A DNA stretch of 64,000 nucleotides from Streptomyces cyaneochromogenes (GTDB lineage: Bacteria > Actinomycetota > Actinomycetes > Streptomycetales > Streptomycetaceae): assembly GCF_003963535.1 (NCBI RefSeq), contig NZ_CP034539.1, positions 9,858,001-9,922,000 of the forward strand, written 5' to 3'. The translations under genes and the position numbers were made by a program. Positions 49,411 through 57,437 of the stretch are shown here, piece after piece (position 1 is the first letter of the stretch; the number at the start of each line of letters is the position of its first letter). Below the pieces are notes generated by a model. That model ran no database searches, was not told the origin of the DNA, and saw only the letters and a program-made list of their open reading frames with translations.

Positions 49411-49821
49411 TCAGTTGGCGGGGAAGGGCAGGAGCGCCGCGCCCTGCAGCTCGTCGACTGCGGCGCGGGCGGCGGCGCGCGGGGTGGCCACCGGGTCGTA
49501 GTGACTGACGACGCTGATCCAGCTGCCGTCGGCATTGCGCATCACATGCAGCTCCACGCCGTCGACGAACACGGCGTAGCCGGCGCCGTGATGCTGGTGG
49601 CCGCCGCCCGAGACCGGCCGGCCCTGTATCCGGCGGCCGTGGTAGACCTCGTCGAAGGACGCCGGGGAGTGGTGGTCGGCGTGCCCGGCTGCGGGCGCGC
49701 TGGGGGTGGTGGCCGTGCTGGGGGCGGTGGACGCGCTCGTGGCGGCGATCGTCTGGACACCTGCCGCGGTGGCGAGGGCGGCCGCGGCGGTGAGCGCGCG
49801 GCGACGGTTGAGTTCCGGCAT
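49411..49821 (-). CDS. melC1: Tyrosinase caddie/copper chaperone MelC1
   Basis: The 136-residue protein has a Tat-type leader (NRRRALTAAAALATAAG), then a His-rich mature part with HADHHSPASFDEVYHGRRI and GGGHQHHGAGYAVFVDGVELHVMRNADGSWISVVSHYDP. The Tyr in HHGAGYAVF corresponds to the residue placed in the tyrosinase active site in the known complex. It binds copper and carries MelC2 through the Tat route, since MelC2 has no leader. The start ATG 49821 has AGGAGG 6 nt upstream. First gene of the melC operon. Confidence 0.95.
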   Translation of the reverse strand: MPELNRRRALTAAAALATAAGVQTIAATSASTAPSTATTPSAPAAGHADHHSPASFDEVYHGRRIQGRPVSGGGHQHHGAGYAVFVDGVELHVMRNADGSWISVVSHYDPVATPRAAARAAVDELQGAALLPFPAN

Positions 49822-50169
49822 ACGGACCTCCTGGTTGCGTTCGATGGACGACTCCGCATGCCTATCGGGCGGGACGAGAGAGGGAGAAATCGGTCGGTAG
49901 TGGTTGGCTACGATCCGGACAAGTGCACACATGTCATGCAAGGTTGAACAAGGATGATCTTGCTGTGCGAGGTGTCCGCGCATCACCGGAACGGGGAATT
50001 CCTTCTCCTGGTGATCGCGTTCCCGGCGGTCCTTCGCGGACGGCGGCGGTGTCAGTGGTCTGTTTCACCCGCCGAAACTGGCGCGATCCGGAGCGCGGCG
50101 TTGTCAGGAGTCCGCCCTGCTACGCTGCCGAGCCGAAATGGCCGTTTTGGGTAACTTCTAGGGGTGTGC
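49822..50169. other. Intergenic region, melC and monooxygenase promoters
   Basis: This 348-bp gap separates divergent melC1 and the FAD monooxygenase. It is AT-richer around 49905-49960 (GTGGTTGGCTACGATC, GTGCACACATGTCATGCAAG), where the melC promoter should lie on the minus strand. GCAAG at 49938 and CTTGC at 49959 form a loose inverted repeat. Nothing coding and no transposon end was seen. The promoter of the right-hand gene could not be fixed. Confidence 0.4.
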
Positions 50170-51375
50170 GTGAAGGTCGTCTGTGTCGGCGGCGGGCCCG
50201 CCGGGCTGTATCTCTCGATCCTGCTGAAGCTGCGGGACCCGTCCCATGACATCGCCGTCCACGAACGCGACCCGGAGGGCGCCACCTACGGCTGGGGCGT
50301 CACCTACTGGCGAGAACTGCTCGACAAGCTGCACGAGCACGACCCCGAGTCGGCCCGCGCCATCGACGAGAGCTCGGTCCGCTGGAACGAGGGCGTCGCC
50401 CACGTACGGGACCTGACGACCCGTCGGCCCGGCGACGAGGGGCGCGGCATCGGCCGCCACCGACTGCTGGAGATCCTCGCCACCCGCGCCCGCTCGCTCG
50501 GCGTCCGCCTGGAGTTCGAGCACCGGATCCCACCGGACAACCTGCCCGACGCCGACCTGGTCGTGGCCTGCGACGGCGTCCACAGCGCCCTGCGCGGCCG
50601 CCACGCCGACCACTTCGGCACCGAGATCGGAATCGGCCGCAACCCCTACCTCTGGCTCGGCACCAGCAAGGTCTTCGACGCCTTCACCTTCGCCTTCGCC
50701 GAGACAGAACACGGCTGGATCTGGTGCTACGGGTACGGCTACGGTCCCGGGGCCGGCACCTGCGTCGTCGAATGCGCCCCCGAGACCTGGGTCGGCCTCG
50801 GCCTCGACACCGCCGACGAGGCCGACGGACCGGCCCTGTTGGAGAAGCTCTTCGCCGGCATCCTCGACGGCCACCCCCTCGTGGGCCGCTCCGGCGCCGA
50901 GGGCGGCGCGCGGTGGCAGACCTTCCGCACCCTCACCAACCGCACCTGGCACCGCGACAACCTGGTCCTGCTGGGCGACGCCGCCCACACCACCCACTAC
51001 TCCATCGGCGCCGGTACCACCCTCGCGCTGCAGGACGCCATCGCCCTCGCCGGCGCACTGCACGAGCACCCCGCCCTCCCGCAGGCCCTCACCCGCTACG
51101 AACAGGAGCGCCGACAGGCCCTGTTGCCTCTCCAGAGCGCGGCCCGCCACAGCGCCCAGTGGTACGAGAGCCTGCCCCGCTACATCGACCTGCCCCCGCA
51201 GCAGATGTTCGCCCTGCTCGGCCAGCGCCACTCACCTCTGCTGCCCCACATGCCGCCCCGGCTGTACTACCGGATCGACCGGGCGGCCGGGCGACTGGAG
51301 GTGCTGCGCCGCCTCAAGAGCCGGCTGGGGCCGAAGGTCGCGCGCACCCTGCAGGCCAGGGCGTCCCGGAAGTAG
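50170..51375 (+). CDS. FAD-dependent aromatic-type monooxygenase
   Basis: The 401-residue flavoprotein has the FAD Rossmann loop VVCVGGGPAGLYLSILL (GxGxxG), the second FAD/NADPH motif LVVACDGVHSALRG (DG) and the GD motif LVLLGDAAHTTHYSIGAGTTLALQDA. This is the group A monooxygenase layout. Relatives hydroxylate aromatic or CoA-linked aromatic substrates or act in natural-product tailoring. GTG 50170 (MKVVCVGGG) was preferred to a GTG two codons upstream. It stands next to a cholesterol-oxidase-like gene whose stop lies 7 bp away. The specific substrate is not predictable. Confidence 0.88.
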   Translation: MKVVCVGGGPAGLYLSILLKLRDPSHDIAVHERDPEGATYGWGVTYWRELLDKLHEHDPESARAIDESSVRWNEGVAHVRDLTTRRPGDEGRGIGRHRLLEILATRARSLGVRLEFEHRIPPDNLPDADLVVACDGVHSALRGRHADHFGTEIGIGRNPYLWLGTSKVFDAFTFAFAETEHGWIWCYGYGYGPGAGTCVVECAPETWVGLGLDTADEADGPALLEKLFAGILDGHPLVGRSGAEGGARWQTFRTLTNRTWHRDNLVLLGDAAHTTHYSIGAGTTLALQDAIALAGALHEHPALPQALTRYEQERRQALLPLQSAARHSAQWYESLPRYIDLPPQQMFALLGQRHSPLLPHMPPRLYYRIDRAAGRLEVLRRLKSRLGPKVARTLQARASRK

Positions 51376-51382
51376 CCCGGTC

Positions 51383-53071
51383 TCACCCGAACAACCGGTC
51401 GAGGAAGGCGTTGCCGAACACACCGTGGGGATCGAGCCGGTCCAGGACCTCCGAAGCCTCGCGCCAGGCCTCCTCCCCGAAGCTGCCGGGCACGACCGAG
51501 CCCAGCACCTCGTCGTCGCTCCAGGCGGCCTCGTCCGTGTAGGCCCAGCCCTTCGACCACTCGACCCGGGTCATGGCGTACCCGCCGTCGAACGTGCCGA
51601 GCAGGAACTGCTCGATCTCGCGCAGGAACGCCTCCGCGTACGGCGTCCCGGGCAGCGTCAGGATGTTCAGCCACACGGCGGTGTCCCACTCGGGATGATC
51701 GCCGCGCGGCCGGAGCGCCGACAGCAGCGGCGTCCGCGCGCCGTCCGCGCCGACGTCCGCCGGATCGTCGAGGCCGGTCACCCGGATCTCCACCGAGCCG
51801 TTGACCGGGAACCGCCCCCGCGCGGCGTACTGCGCGAGCCGCTCCCGGTAGAAGGACGTGAACTCGGCGACCACACGCTGCACTTGGGCCCGGCCCGTCA
51901 GCACCAGGCACCCGTTCGTGGCGATCCTCAGCGTCGTCGGCCGCAGATACAGCAGCGTGTTCTTGGACGGCCCCCACAGGTCCGCCGACAGCGTCGCCAC
52001 CAGCCCGAGGGCGGCCGCGTCGTACTGCGCGTTGCCCAGCACGGGCGCCAGATACCAGGCCCCGTCCGACACCATGCGCCCGACCAGTTCCGCCACGGGG
52101 CGCGGCACGTTGTCGGAGAACGGGTAGTTGTACGGCTGCCTCACGTGCCGCGAGGTCAGCGGCCGGGTGGGGGAGACGCTCCACACCTTCAGCCACGGGA
52201 ACTCGGTGAAGGCGAACCAGATCGCCTCGACCCGCCCGGCCCGGTCCAGGAAGCTCTCGAAGGTACGTCCCTCGGTGCCGGGCGTGGCGAAGAGTTCGCC
52301 GGCCGGGATGTCCGTACGGCTCACGCACCGCAGGTCGGTGTTCGCGCCCACGCGCAGCACGACCTCGGTGACCAGGGAGCGGCCGAGATGGGTCAGCAGC
52401 GCGGCGCAGTCCGCCTCGTCACGGTCGTAGGTGCGCAGCACGTACGCGCCACTGGCCTCGTCCCAGACGACCGCCGTCAGCGACAGCACGAGATTGCTGA
52501 GCGAGCCGTACGTGTGCCCGGGCAGCCGCTGTTCGCCGCGTGCCGGTACGGCGGTGCCGTGCGCGTCGATGGCCAGGGCGCCGCCCAGGGTGAGGTTGCC
52601 GGGCGCGGGCGCTGCGGTGACGCCGAGTCCGCGCTCCTCCAGGTAGGTGAGCAGGGCCTCCAGGGTGACACCGGCGCCGGCGCGTACCGAGTCCGGCGAC
52701 TCCAGGGACAGGCCGGTGAGGTGAGGGGCGGTGTCGACGAGCAGGACCTGCGTGTCCGACGGTGTGCCCTGGGTGATCGTCAGCGGTGACCAGCCGTGCG
52801 AGGCGCCCCGGGCGCGGACCCTCCAGCCGTGCCCCCGGGCCCAGTTGACGGCGGCGACCACCTGGTCCGGGGTGTCCGGTGCGCAGGCCCACAGCCCGTC
52901 GGCGGTGATCTCGCCGACCCAGTTGCGGTACGCGGAGCGGTACAGCGTCACCTCCGCCGGGAAGTCCGGTAACTCCTGTGCCGCGACGGCCGGATCCGCC
53001 GGGAGGAGAATCGGTACGGCGGCCAGGGCGGCGGTGCGCAGGAAGCGCCTGCGGCTGAACTCGTCGATCAT
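51383..53071 (-). CDS. Tat-exported cholesterol-oxidase-like FAD enzyme, TTA codon
   Basis: The 562-residue protein has a Tat signal (SRRRFLRTAALAAVPILL) and a VAO-type FAD-binding domain (about 45-240: RVRARGASHGWSPLT with His92 in the usual covalent-FAD position, SVRAGAGVTLEALLTYLEER, PGNLTLGGALAIDAHGT). A cholesterol-oxidase substrate-binding domain follows (WYLAPVLGNAQYDAAALGL, RVEWSKGWAYTDEAAW). This is the type II (covalent) cholesterol oxidase family; the substrate may be another sterol or alcohol. Leu34 is TTA (52970-52972), so expression probably needs bldA. Start ATG 53071. Confidence 0.87.
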   Translation of the reverse strand: MIDEFSRRRFLRTAALAAVPILLPADPAVAAQELPDFPAEVTLYRSAYRNWVGEITADGLWACAPDTPDQVVAAVNWARGHGWRVRARGASHGWSPLTITQGTPSDTQVLLVDTAPHLTGLSLESPDSVRAGAGVTLEALLTYLEERGLGVTAAPAPGNLTLGGALAIDAHGTAVPARGEQRLPGHTYGSLSNLVLSLTAVVWDEASGAYVLRTYDRDEADCAALLTHLGRSLVTEVVLRVGANTDLRCVSRTDIPAGELFATPGTEGRTFESFLDRAGRVEAIWFAFTEFPWLKVWSVSPTRPLTSRHVRQPYNYPFSDNVPRPVAELVGRMVSDGAWYLAPVLGNAQYDAAALGLVATLSADLWGPSKNTLLYLRPTTLRIATNGCLVLTGRAQVQRVVAEFTSFYRERLAQYAARGRFPVNGSVEIRVTGLDDPADVGADGARTPLLSALRPRGDHPEWDTAVWLNILTLPGTPYAEAFLREIEQFLLGTFDGGYAMTRVEWSKGWAYTDEAAWSDDEVLGSVVPGSFGEEAWREASEVLDRLDPHGVFGNAFLDRLFG

Positions 53072-53121
53072 GAGCTCACGCTAGGGACCGGCTCCGCAGT
53101 CACCGTGCGCCGGTACGATCT

Positions 53122-53148
53122 ATTCACCCGTGTGAGTGAATGATTCAC
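53122..53148. promoter_or_regulatory. Inverted repeat ATTCAC-N8-GTGAAT plus a third half-site
   Basis: ATTCAC (53122-53127) and GTGAAT (53136-53141) are perfect inverse copies, and ATTCAC recurs at 53143-53148. It lies in the 137-bp gap between the divergent oxidase and aldo/keto reductase genes, close to a possible -10 TACGAT (53114-53119). An operator is likely, but which gene it serves is unclear. Confidence 0.4.
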
Positions 53149-53208
53149 AGGGAACGCGGCGGAGGGGCCCGTTCCGCGCATGACCATGACGAATGACACA
53201 CTGACACC

Positions 53209-54192
53209 ATGGACGAGCGTGTAATGGGCAGGTTGGGACGGCGGGCCTCCGTCGTCGGTCTCGGGACATGGCAGCTGGGCGCCGACTGGGGAGACGTCGA
53301 CGAGAAGGACGCCCTCGCGGTGCTGGACGCGGCCGTCGAGTCGGGGGTGACCTTCTTCGACACGGCCGACGTGTACGGCGACGGACGCAGCGAGCAGACC
53401 ATCGCCACGTTCCTGCGCGGCAGGCCCGAGCTGGACATCTTCGTGGCCACCAAGATGGGCCGCCGCGTCGACCAGATCCCCGAGAACTACGTTCTCGACA
53501 ACTTCCGCGCCTGGAACGACCGTTCCCGGCGCGACCTCGGCGTGGACCGCCTCGACCTGGTCCAGCTGCACTGCCCGCCGACGCCGGTCTACTCGACGGA
53601 CGAGGTGTTCGACGCCCTGGACACCCTGGTCGAGGAGGAGCGCATCGCGGCGTACGGCGTCAGCGTGGAGACCTGCGAGGAGGCGCTGACCGCGATCGCC
53701 CGGCCGGGCGTGGCCAGCGTGCAGATCATCCTGAACGCGTTCCGTATGAAGCCCCTGCGCGAGGTGCTGCCCGCCGCCCGGGAGGCCGGCGTCGGCATCA
53801 TCGCCCGGGTCCCGCTGGCCTCCGGCCTGCTGTCGGGCAAGTACACCAAGGACACCGTCTTCCCCGCGAACGACCACCGCACCTACAACCGCCACGGCGA
53901 GTCCTTCGACCAGGGCGAGACCTTCTCCGGCGTCGACTACGAGTCCGGTGTGGAGGCGGCCGTCGAGTTCGCCGCCCTGGCTCCCGAGGGCTTCACCCCG
54001 GCTCAGCTGGCCCTGCGCTGGATCATCCAGCAGCCGGGCGTGACCACCGTGATCCCGGGCGCCCGCTCACCCGAGCAGGCCCGCGCCAACGCGGCCGCCG
54101 CCGCGCTGCCGGACCTGTCCGACGAGACGCTCGCCGCGATCCAGGACCTCTACGACCGACGGATCAAGGACCAGGTCGAAAACCGCTGGTAG
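53209..54192 (+). CDS. Aldo/keto reductase
   Basis: The 327-residue AKR has the full tetrad: VTFFDTADVYGDGRSEQTI (Asp, Tyr), IFVATKMGRRVDQIPENYV (Lys) and LDLVQLHCPPTPVY (His). The C-terminal NADPH site is TTVIPGARSPEQARANAAA. VEEERIAAYGVSVETCEEAL and IILNAFRMKPL complete the barrel. This subgroup (YajO/PLR-like) has mostly unknown substrates. ATG 53209 is the likely start; VMGRLGRRASVVGLGTW follows. A strong terminator hairpin lies 10 bp after its stop, so it is monocistronic. Confidence 0.92.
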   Translation: MDERVMGRLGRRASVVGLGTWQLGADWGDVDEKDALAVLDAAVESGVTFFDTADVYGDGRSEQTIATFLRGRPELDIFVATKMGRRVDQIPENYVLDNFRAWNDRSRRDLGVDRLDLVQLHCPPTPVYSTDEVFDALDTLVEEERIAAYGVSVETCEEALTAIARPGVASVQIILNAFRMKPLREVLPAAREAGVGIIARVPLASGLLSGKYTKDTVFPANDHRTYNRHGESFDQGETFSGVDYESGVEAAVEFAALAPEGFTPAQLALRWIIQQPGVTTVIPGARSPEQARANAAAAALPDLSDETLAAIQDLYDRRIKDQVENRW

Positions 54193-54201
54193 ACGCGGTA
54201 C

Positions 54202-54237
54202 GGCTCCGGGAGCGGCCTTCATGCCGCTCCCGGAGCC
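54202..54237 (+). terminator. Strong rho-independent-type terminator
   Basis: A 15-bp perfect stem (54202-54216 with 54223-54237; GGCTCCGGGAGCGGC) encloses a 6-nt loop and is followed by CCTCCGTTTG. It ends the aldo/keto reductase transcript. Confidence 0.85.
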
Positions 54238-54278
54238 CCTCCGTTTGAGCGCTCGGTGTCGGGGTTACCCGTACCCGC

Positions 54279-54761
54279 ATGACCGAGCAGGAGAGACGGA
54301 CAGGACGTGACGAGACCGAGGAGGAGCGCGCCGACCGCATGTGGGGCGAGATCCTCCAAGAGGTCCGTGTGGCCCAGATGGGCGTGCAGATCCTGTTCGG
54401 TTTCCTGCTCACTGTCGTGTTCACGACGAAGTACGACACCCTCAACGACACGGACCAGACCATCTACATCGTGACGGTCGTCCTGGGCGCCTGCGCCACC
54501 GGCGCCCTGATCGGCCCCGTCTCCCTGCACCGGCTGGTGTCCGGGCGGCGCATCAAACCGCAGGCGGTGACGTTGGCCTCCCGGCTGACCTTCGTCGGCC
54601 TGATCCTGCTCCTCGCCACGACGGCGTGCTCGCTCCTGCTGATTCTGAGGGTCGCCACCCACGACGACTATGTGCCCTGGCTGGTCTCGGGCGTGGTCGT
54701 CTGGTACATAGTGTGCTGGTTCGCGCTGCCGATGTGGGCACGCCACCGCCACACGGAGTGA
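54279..54761 (+). CDS. DUF6328-like four-helix membrane protein
   Basis: The 160-residue protein has an acidic N-terminal region (about 1-30) and four transmembrane helices: QILFGFLLTVVFTT, IYIVTVVLGACATGALIGPV, LTFVGLILLLATTACSLLLI and WLVSGVVVWYIVCWFALPMW. VSLHRLVSGRRIKPQAV links helices 2 and 3. I believe this is DUF6328 (common in actinobacteria), function unknown. There are no charged residues in the helices and no enzymatic motif. The start ATG 54279 lacks a strong ribosome site. It converges with the downstream DNA-binding-like gene (28 bp gap). Confidence 0.7.
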   Translation: MTEQERRTGRDETEEERADRMWGEILQEVRVAQMGVQILFGFLLTVVFTTKYDTLNDTDQTIYIVTVVLGACATGALIGPVSLHRLVSGRRIKPQAVTLASRLTFVGLILLLATTACSLLLILRVATHDDYVPWLVSGVVVWYIVCWFALPMWARHRHTE

Positions 54762-54789
54762 GCGGTGGCGCCCGCAAGGGCGAGTGCGG

Positions 54790-55833
54790 CTACTCGGCCC
54801 GAGCCGAGCCCGACTGCGTCCCGCGCAGTGCCGCGATGGCGGTCGCGATGGCCTGCTGGAGTTCCTCCAACTGCTGGACCATGTCGTCCTCCACGAACTC
54901 CTGCACATCGTCGAAGGTCAGCTCCTCGAAGACCTTCGTCGCCTTCTGCAGGCTGTTGTAGAACTTCGTCCGCCGCTCCTGCACCCGCAGCTCGGGGTCG
55001 GCCTCCACGGCCTCGACGACGAGCGACTTCATGGTGTCGTAGGCCTCGGAGGCCCACTCACCGGTGTCCTCGTCCTCCTCCAGCTCGTCGATGAGCGACA
55101 GGTGCCGCTCTGCCTCCTGGCGCAGGTCGACGGGCGCGTCGACCATCTGCCCGGCCGGCGTCTTGATCTGGCCGGACTCGGCGATCTGGCGGACGTAGCC
55201 GATCCGGTCGGCCGACCGGCTCTCCGTGGCGACGGCTTTCTTCAGGTCGTCGGTGCGTACGACGTCCCGCGCCAACTCGGCCTGGAGGTCCGGGTCTTCT
55301 CGGACCCGGTCCAGGAGCGCCTGGCGGGCGGCGCGGGCGGTCGAGGGGTCGGCGAGGATCGCGGCGCGCAGCGCGGTGGGGTTCTCGGCGACCTCCAGGG
55401 CCTTCGTCGGGCGGATGCCCTCGGCCTCGGCGGCCTCGGCGATGGCCGTGCCGCGCTCGGAGGTGGCGCTGTTGCGGGAGACGTAGTAGCCGATCCACAC
55501 GTCGGCGTCCGGCAGCTCCACCTCCTGGCCCGGCGCGAGGGCCTCGAAGTGGGGGACGAGGCCGTTGTCGGCGGCCCGGTCCCAGGCCTTGTAGTAGCGC
55601 ATGACCCGCTCGGGGGAGCACCCGGCGAGTTCGGCGAACTCCTTCGCGGACACCTTCGGCGTCTCGTCCGCACCCTGGCCGCCGGGCCGCACGCTGCGGG
55701 CCACCATCAGACCGAAGGTCCACCCTCCGGTCCGCGCGTAGACCCCGAACTCGCGCGCGTCCCGCGCGACGAGGTCGGACAAGGGGGCCTGGGGCGCGGG
55801 GGACGTCTCGGGCGGGACGAACGCAAGGGTCAC
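54790..55833 (-). CDS. Putative DNA-binding protein of unknown function (possible autoregulator)
   Basis: The 347-residue soluble protein has PLSDLVARDAREFGVYARTGGWTFGLMVARSV at the N terminus, then KVSAKEFAELAGCSPERVMRYYKAWDRAADNGLVP, which reads as a helix-turn-helix. The rest is long charged helices (AIAEAAEAEGIRPTKALEVA, LQEERR-type, DDLKKAVATESRSADRIGYVRQIAES, QEFVEDDMVQQLEELQQAIATAIAAL) suggesting coiled coils and oligomerisation. The family is conserved in Streptomyces as far as I recall, without assigned function. GTG 55833 has AGGAG 9 nt upstream. Two CACATGTG direct repeats lie just upstream, so it may control itself. Confidence 0.6.
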   Translation of the reverse strand: MTLAFVPPETSPAPQAPLSDLVARDAREFGVYARTGGWTFGLMVARSVRPGGQGADETPKVSAKEFAELAGCSPERVMRYYKAWDRAADNGLVPHFEALAPGQEVELPDADVWIGYYVSRNSATSERGTAIAEAAEAEGIRPTKALEVAENPTALRAAILADPSTARAARQALLDRVREDPDLQAELARDVVRTDDLKKAVATESRSADRIGYVRQIAESGQIKTPAGQMVDAPVDLRQEAERHLSLIDELEEDEDTGEWASEAYDTMKSLVVEAVEADPELRVQERRTKFYNSLQKATKVFEELTFDDVQEFVEDDMVQQLEELQQAIATAIAALRGTQSGSARAE

Positions 55834-55856
55834 GGATGACTCTCCTGAGCAGTGCT

Positions 55857-55902
55857 GGTCGGACCGCACATGTGAACAGGGGTGGTCGCACCGCACATGT
55901 GC
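55857..55902 (-). promoter_or_regulatory. Two direct repeats with CACATGTG core upstream of the DNA-binding protein
   Basis: GGTCGGACCGCACATGTG (55857-55874) and GGTCGCACCGCACATGTG (55884-55901) differ at one base and are 27 bp apart. The second extends to the perfect palindrome GCACATGTGC (55893-55902). On the minus strand a candidate -10 TATAGG (55919-55914) lies upstream of them, so bound protein would sit just after the start point. Confidence 0.6.
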
Positions 55903-55978
55903 AGAGAGGCAGCCTATATGCACGCCCGGCGGCGCCCGTTGCCTCGATCGTCGCCAAGCCCTGGGGGAGGATGCCCGC

Positions 55979-57415
55979 ATGACTGTTCGCCCGCTGCCCT
56001 CGAGTACCCCCGCCGCCCAGGGCGTCGACGCCTCCGGTGTCCTCGCCTTCCTCGGCGCCCTCGACGCCGCCCCGGACATCGAGCCGCACAGCCTGATGAT
56101 CCTGCGCCACGGCCGGCTCGTCGCGTCGGGCTGGTGGGCGCCGTACACCGCCGAACGCCCCCATCTCCTCTACTCGATCAGCAAGAGCTTCACCGCGGCC
56201 GCCGCCGGGATCGCCGCCGCCGAGGGGCTGATCCGGCTCGACGACCCGGTGATCTCGTACTTCCCCGAGTTCGAGGCCGACATCACCGACCCGCGCAGCC
56301 GCGCGATGCTCGTGCGGCATGTGGCGTCCATGGCCAGTGGCCACGAGAGCGACACCCTCTTCGCGGCGCGCGAGCTCGACCGGGAGAACCTCGTGCGCGG
56401 GTTCCTGCTGATACCGCCGGCCCGTGACCCGGGGACCGTTTTCGCGTACAACCAGCCGGCCACCTTCACGCTCTCCGCCCTCGTGCAGAAGGCGAGCGGC
56501 CAGTCGCTGACCGAGTATCTCCGGCCCCGCCTGCTGGATCCGCTGGGCATCGGCGACGTCGGGTGGCTGCGCGACCGCAGCGGCCGGGAACTCGGCTTCA
56601 GCGGACTGCACGCCACCACCGACGCCGTCGCCCGGCTCGGCGAGCTGTATCTGCGGGGCGGGGTGTGGGAGGGCGAACGGCTGCTGCCCGAGTGGTGGGT
56701 GGCCGAGGCCACCCGTGCGCAGATCGAGACCGCGGGTGGCATGCCCGGGGAGGACTGGCAACGGGGCTATGGCTTCAAGTTCTGGATGTCCCGGCACGGT
56801 TATCGCGGTGACGGCGCGTTCGGTCAGTTCTGCCTGGTGCTGCCCGAGCAGGACGCCGTGATCGCGACGACCGGGGACACCTGGAACATGCAGGCCGTGC
56901 TGGACCTGGTCTGGGAGCACCTGCTGCCCGCGTTCCGGCCCGCACCCCTGACCGGCGGCGAGGCGGCGGACGCTGCCCTGGCCGCCCGGCTGGCGGGCCT
57001 CGCACTGTCACCCGCGGCCGGCAAGCCCGCACCGCCCGAGCGTGCCCAGGCCTGGTCCGCAGCAGCCTTCACCCCGGACGGCGGGGTCTGCGCGCAGCTG
57101 CCCAAGCTCACCGCGATCGACCTCGCGCCGGGCGCGGACGGCTGGACGCTGACGCTCACCGAGGACGGCCACCCGCTGCGCGTGCGGCTCGGGGAGGACG
57201 GGTGGACCGTCGCCGAGGAGCCGGTGCCCACCGCGGTGAGCGGCGGCTGGACCGACCCGGACACCCTGGTCGTGGACGTCGCCTTCCTGGAGACCCCGCA
57301 CCACCTGGACGTGAGGTGCTCGCTCAAGGACCGGACGTTCAAGGCCAGTTGGCGTACGGAACCGCTGCACGGACTGCCCCTGCGGGCGATGCGGGCACCT
57401 CGCGCCTCGGCCTGA
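55979..57415 (+). CDS. Serine hydrolase / beta-lactamase-fold protein
   Basis: The 478-residue cytosolic protein has a class C beta-lactamase/esterase domain (about 12-325): catalytic SxxK is SISKSF (about residues 67-70, after RPHLLY), and the YxN motif is AYNQPATFTLSALVQKASG. DGAFGQFCLVLPEQDAVIATTGDTWNM is near the third active-site element. The C-terminal 120 residues are a small beta-rich domain (GADGWTLTLTEDGHPLRVRLG). There is no signal peptide. Such enzymes are esterases, D-aminopeptidases or penicillin-binding relatives; the substrate is unknown. Start ATG 55979 follows GGGGGAGG. Confidence 0.85.
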   Translation: MTVRPLPSSTPAAQGVDASGVLAFLGALDAAPDIEPHSLMILRHGRLVASGWWAPYTAERPHLLYSISKSFTAAAAGIAAAEGLIRLDDPVISYFPEFEADITDPRSRAMLVRHVASMASGHESDTLFAARELDRENLVRGFLLIPPARDPGTVFAYNQPATFTLSALVQKASGQSLTEYLRPRLLDPLGIGDVGWLRDRSGRELGFSGLHATTDAVARLGELYLRGGVWEGERLLPEWWVAEATRAQIETAGGMPGEDWQRGYGFKFWMSRHGYRGDGAFGQFCLVLPEQDAVIATTGDTWNMQAVLDLVWEHLLPAFRPAPLTGGEAADAALAARLAGLALSPAAGKPAPPERAQAWSAAAFTPDGGVCAQLPKLTAIDLAPGADGWTLTLTEDGHPLRVRLGEDGWTVAEEPVPTAVSGGWTDPDTLVVDVAFLETPHHLDVRCSLKDRTFKASWRTEPLHGLPLRAMRAPRASA

Positions 57416-57437
57416 CCCGCCGGACGGGCCTTGGTTC

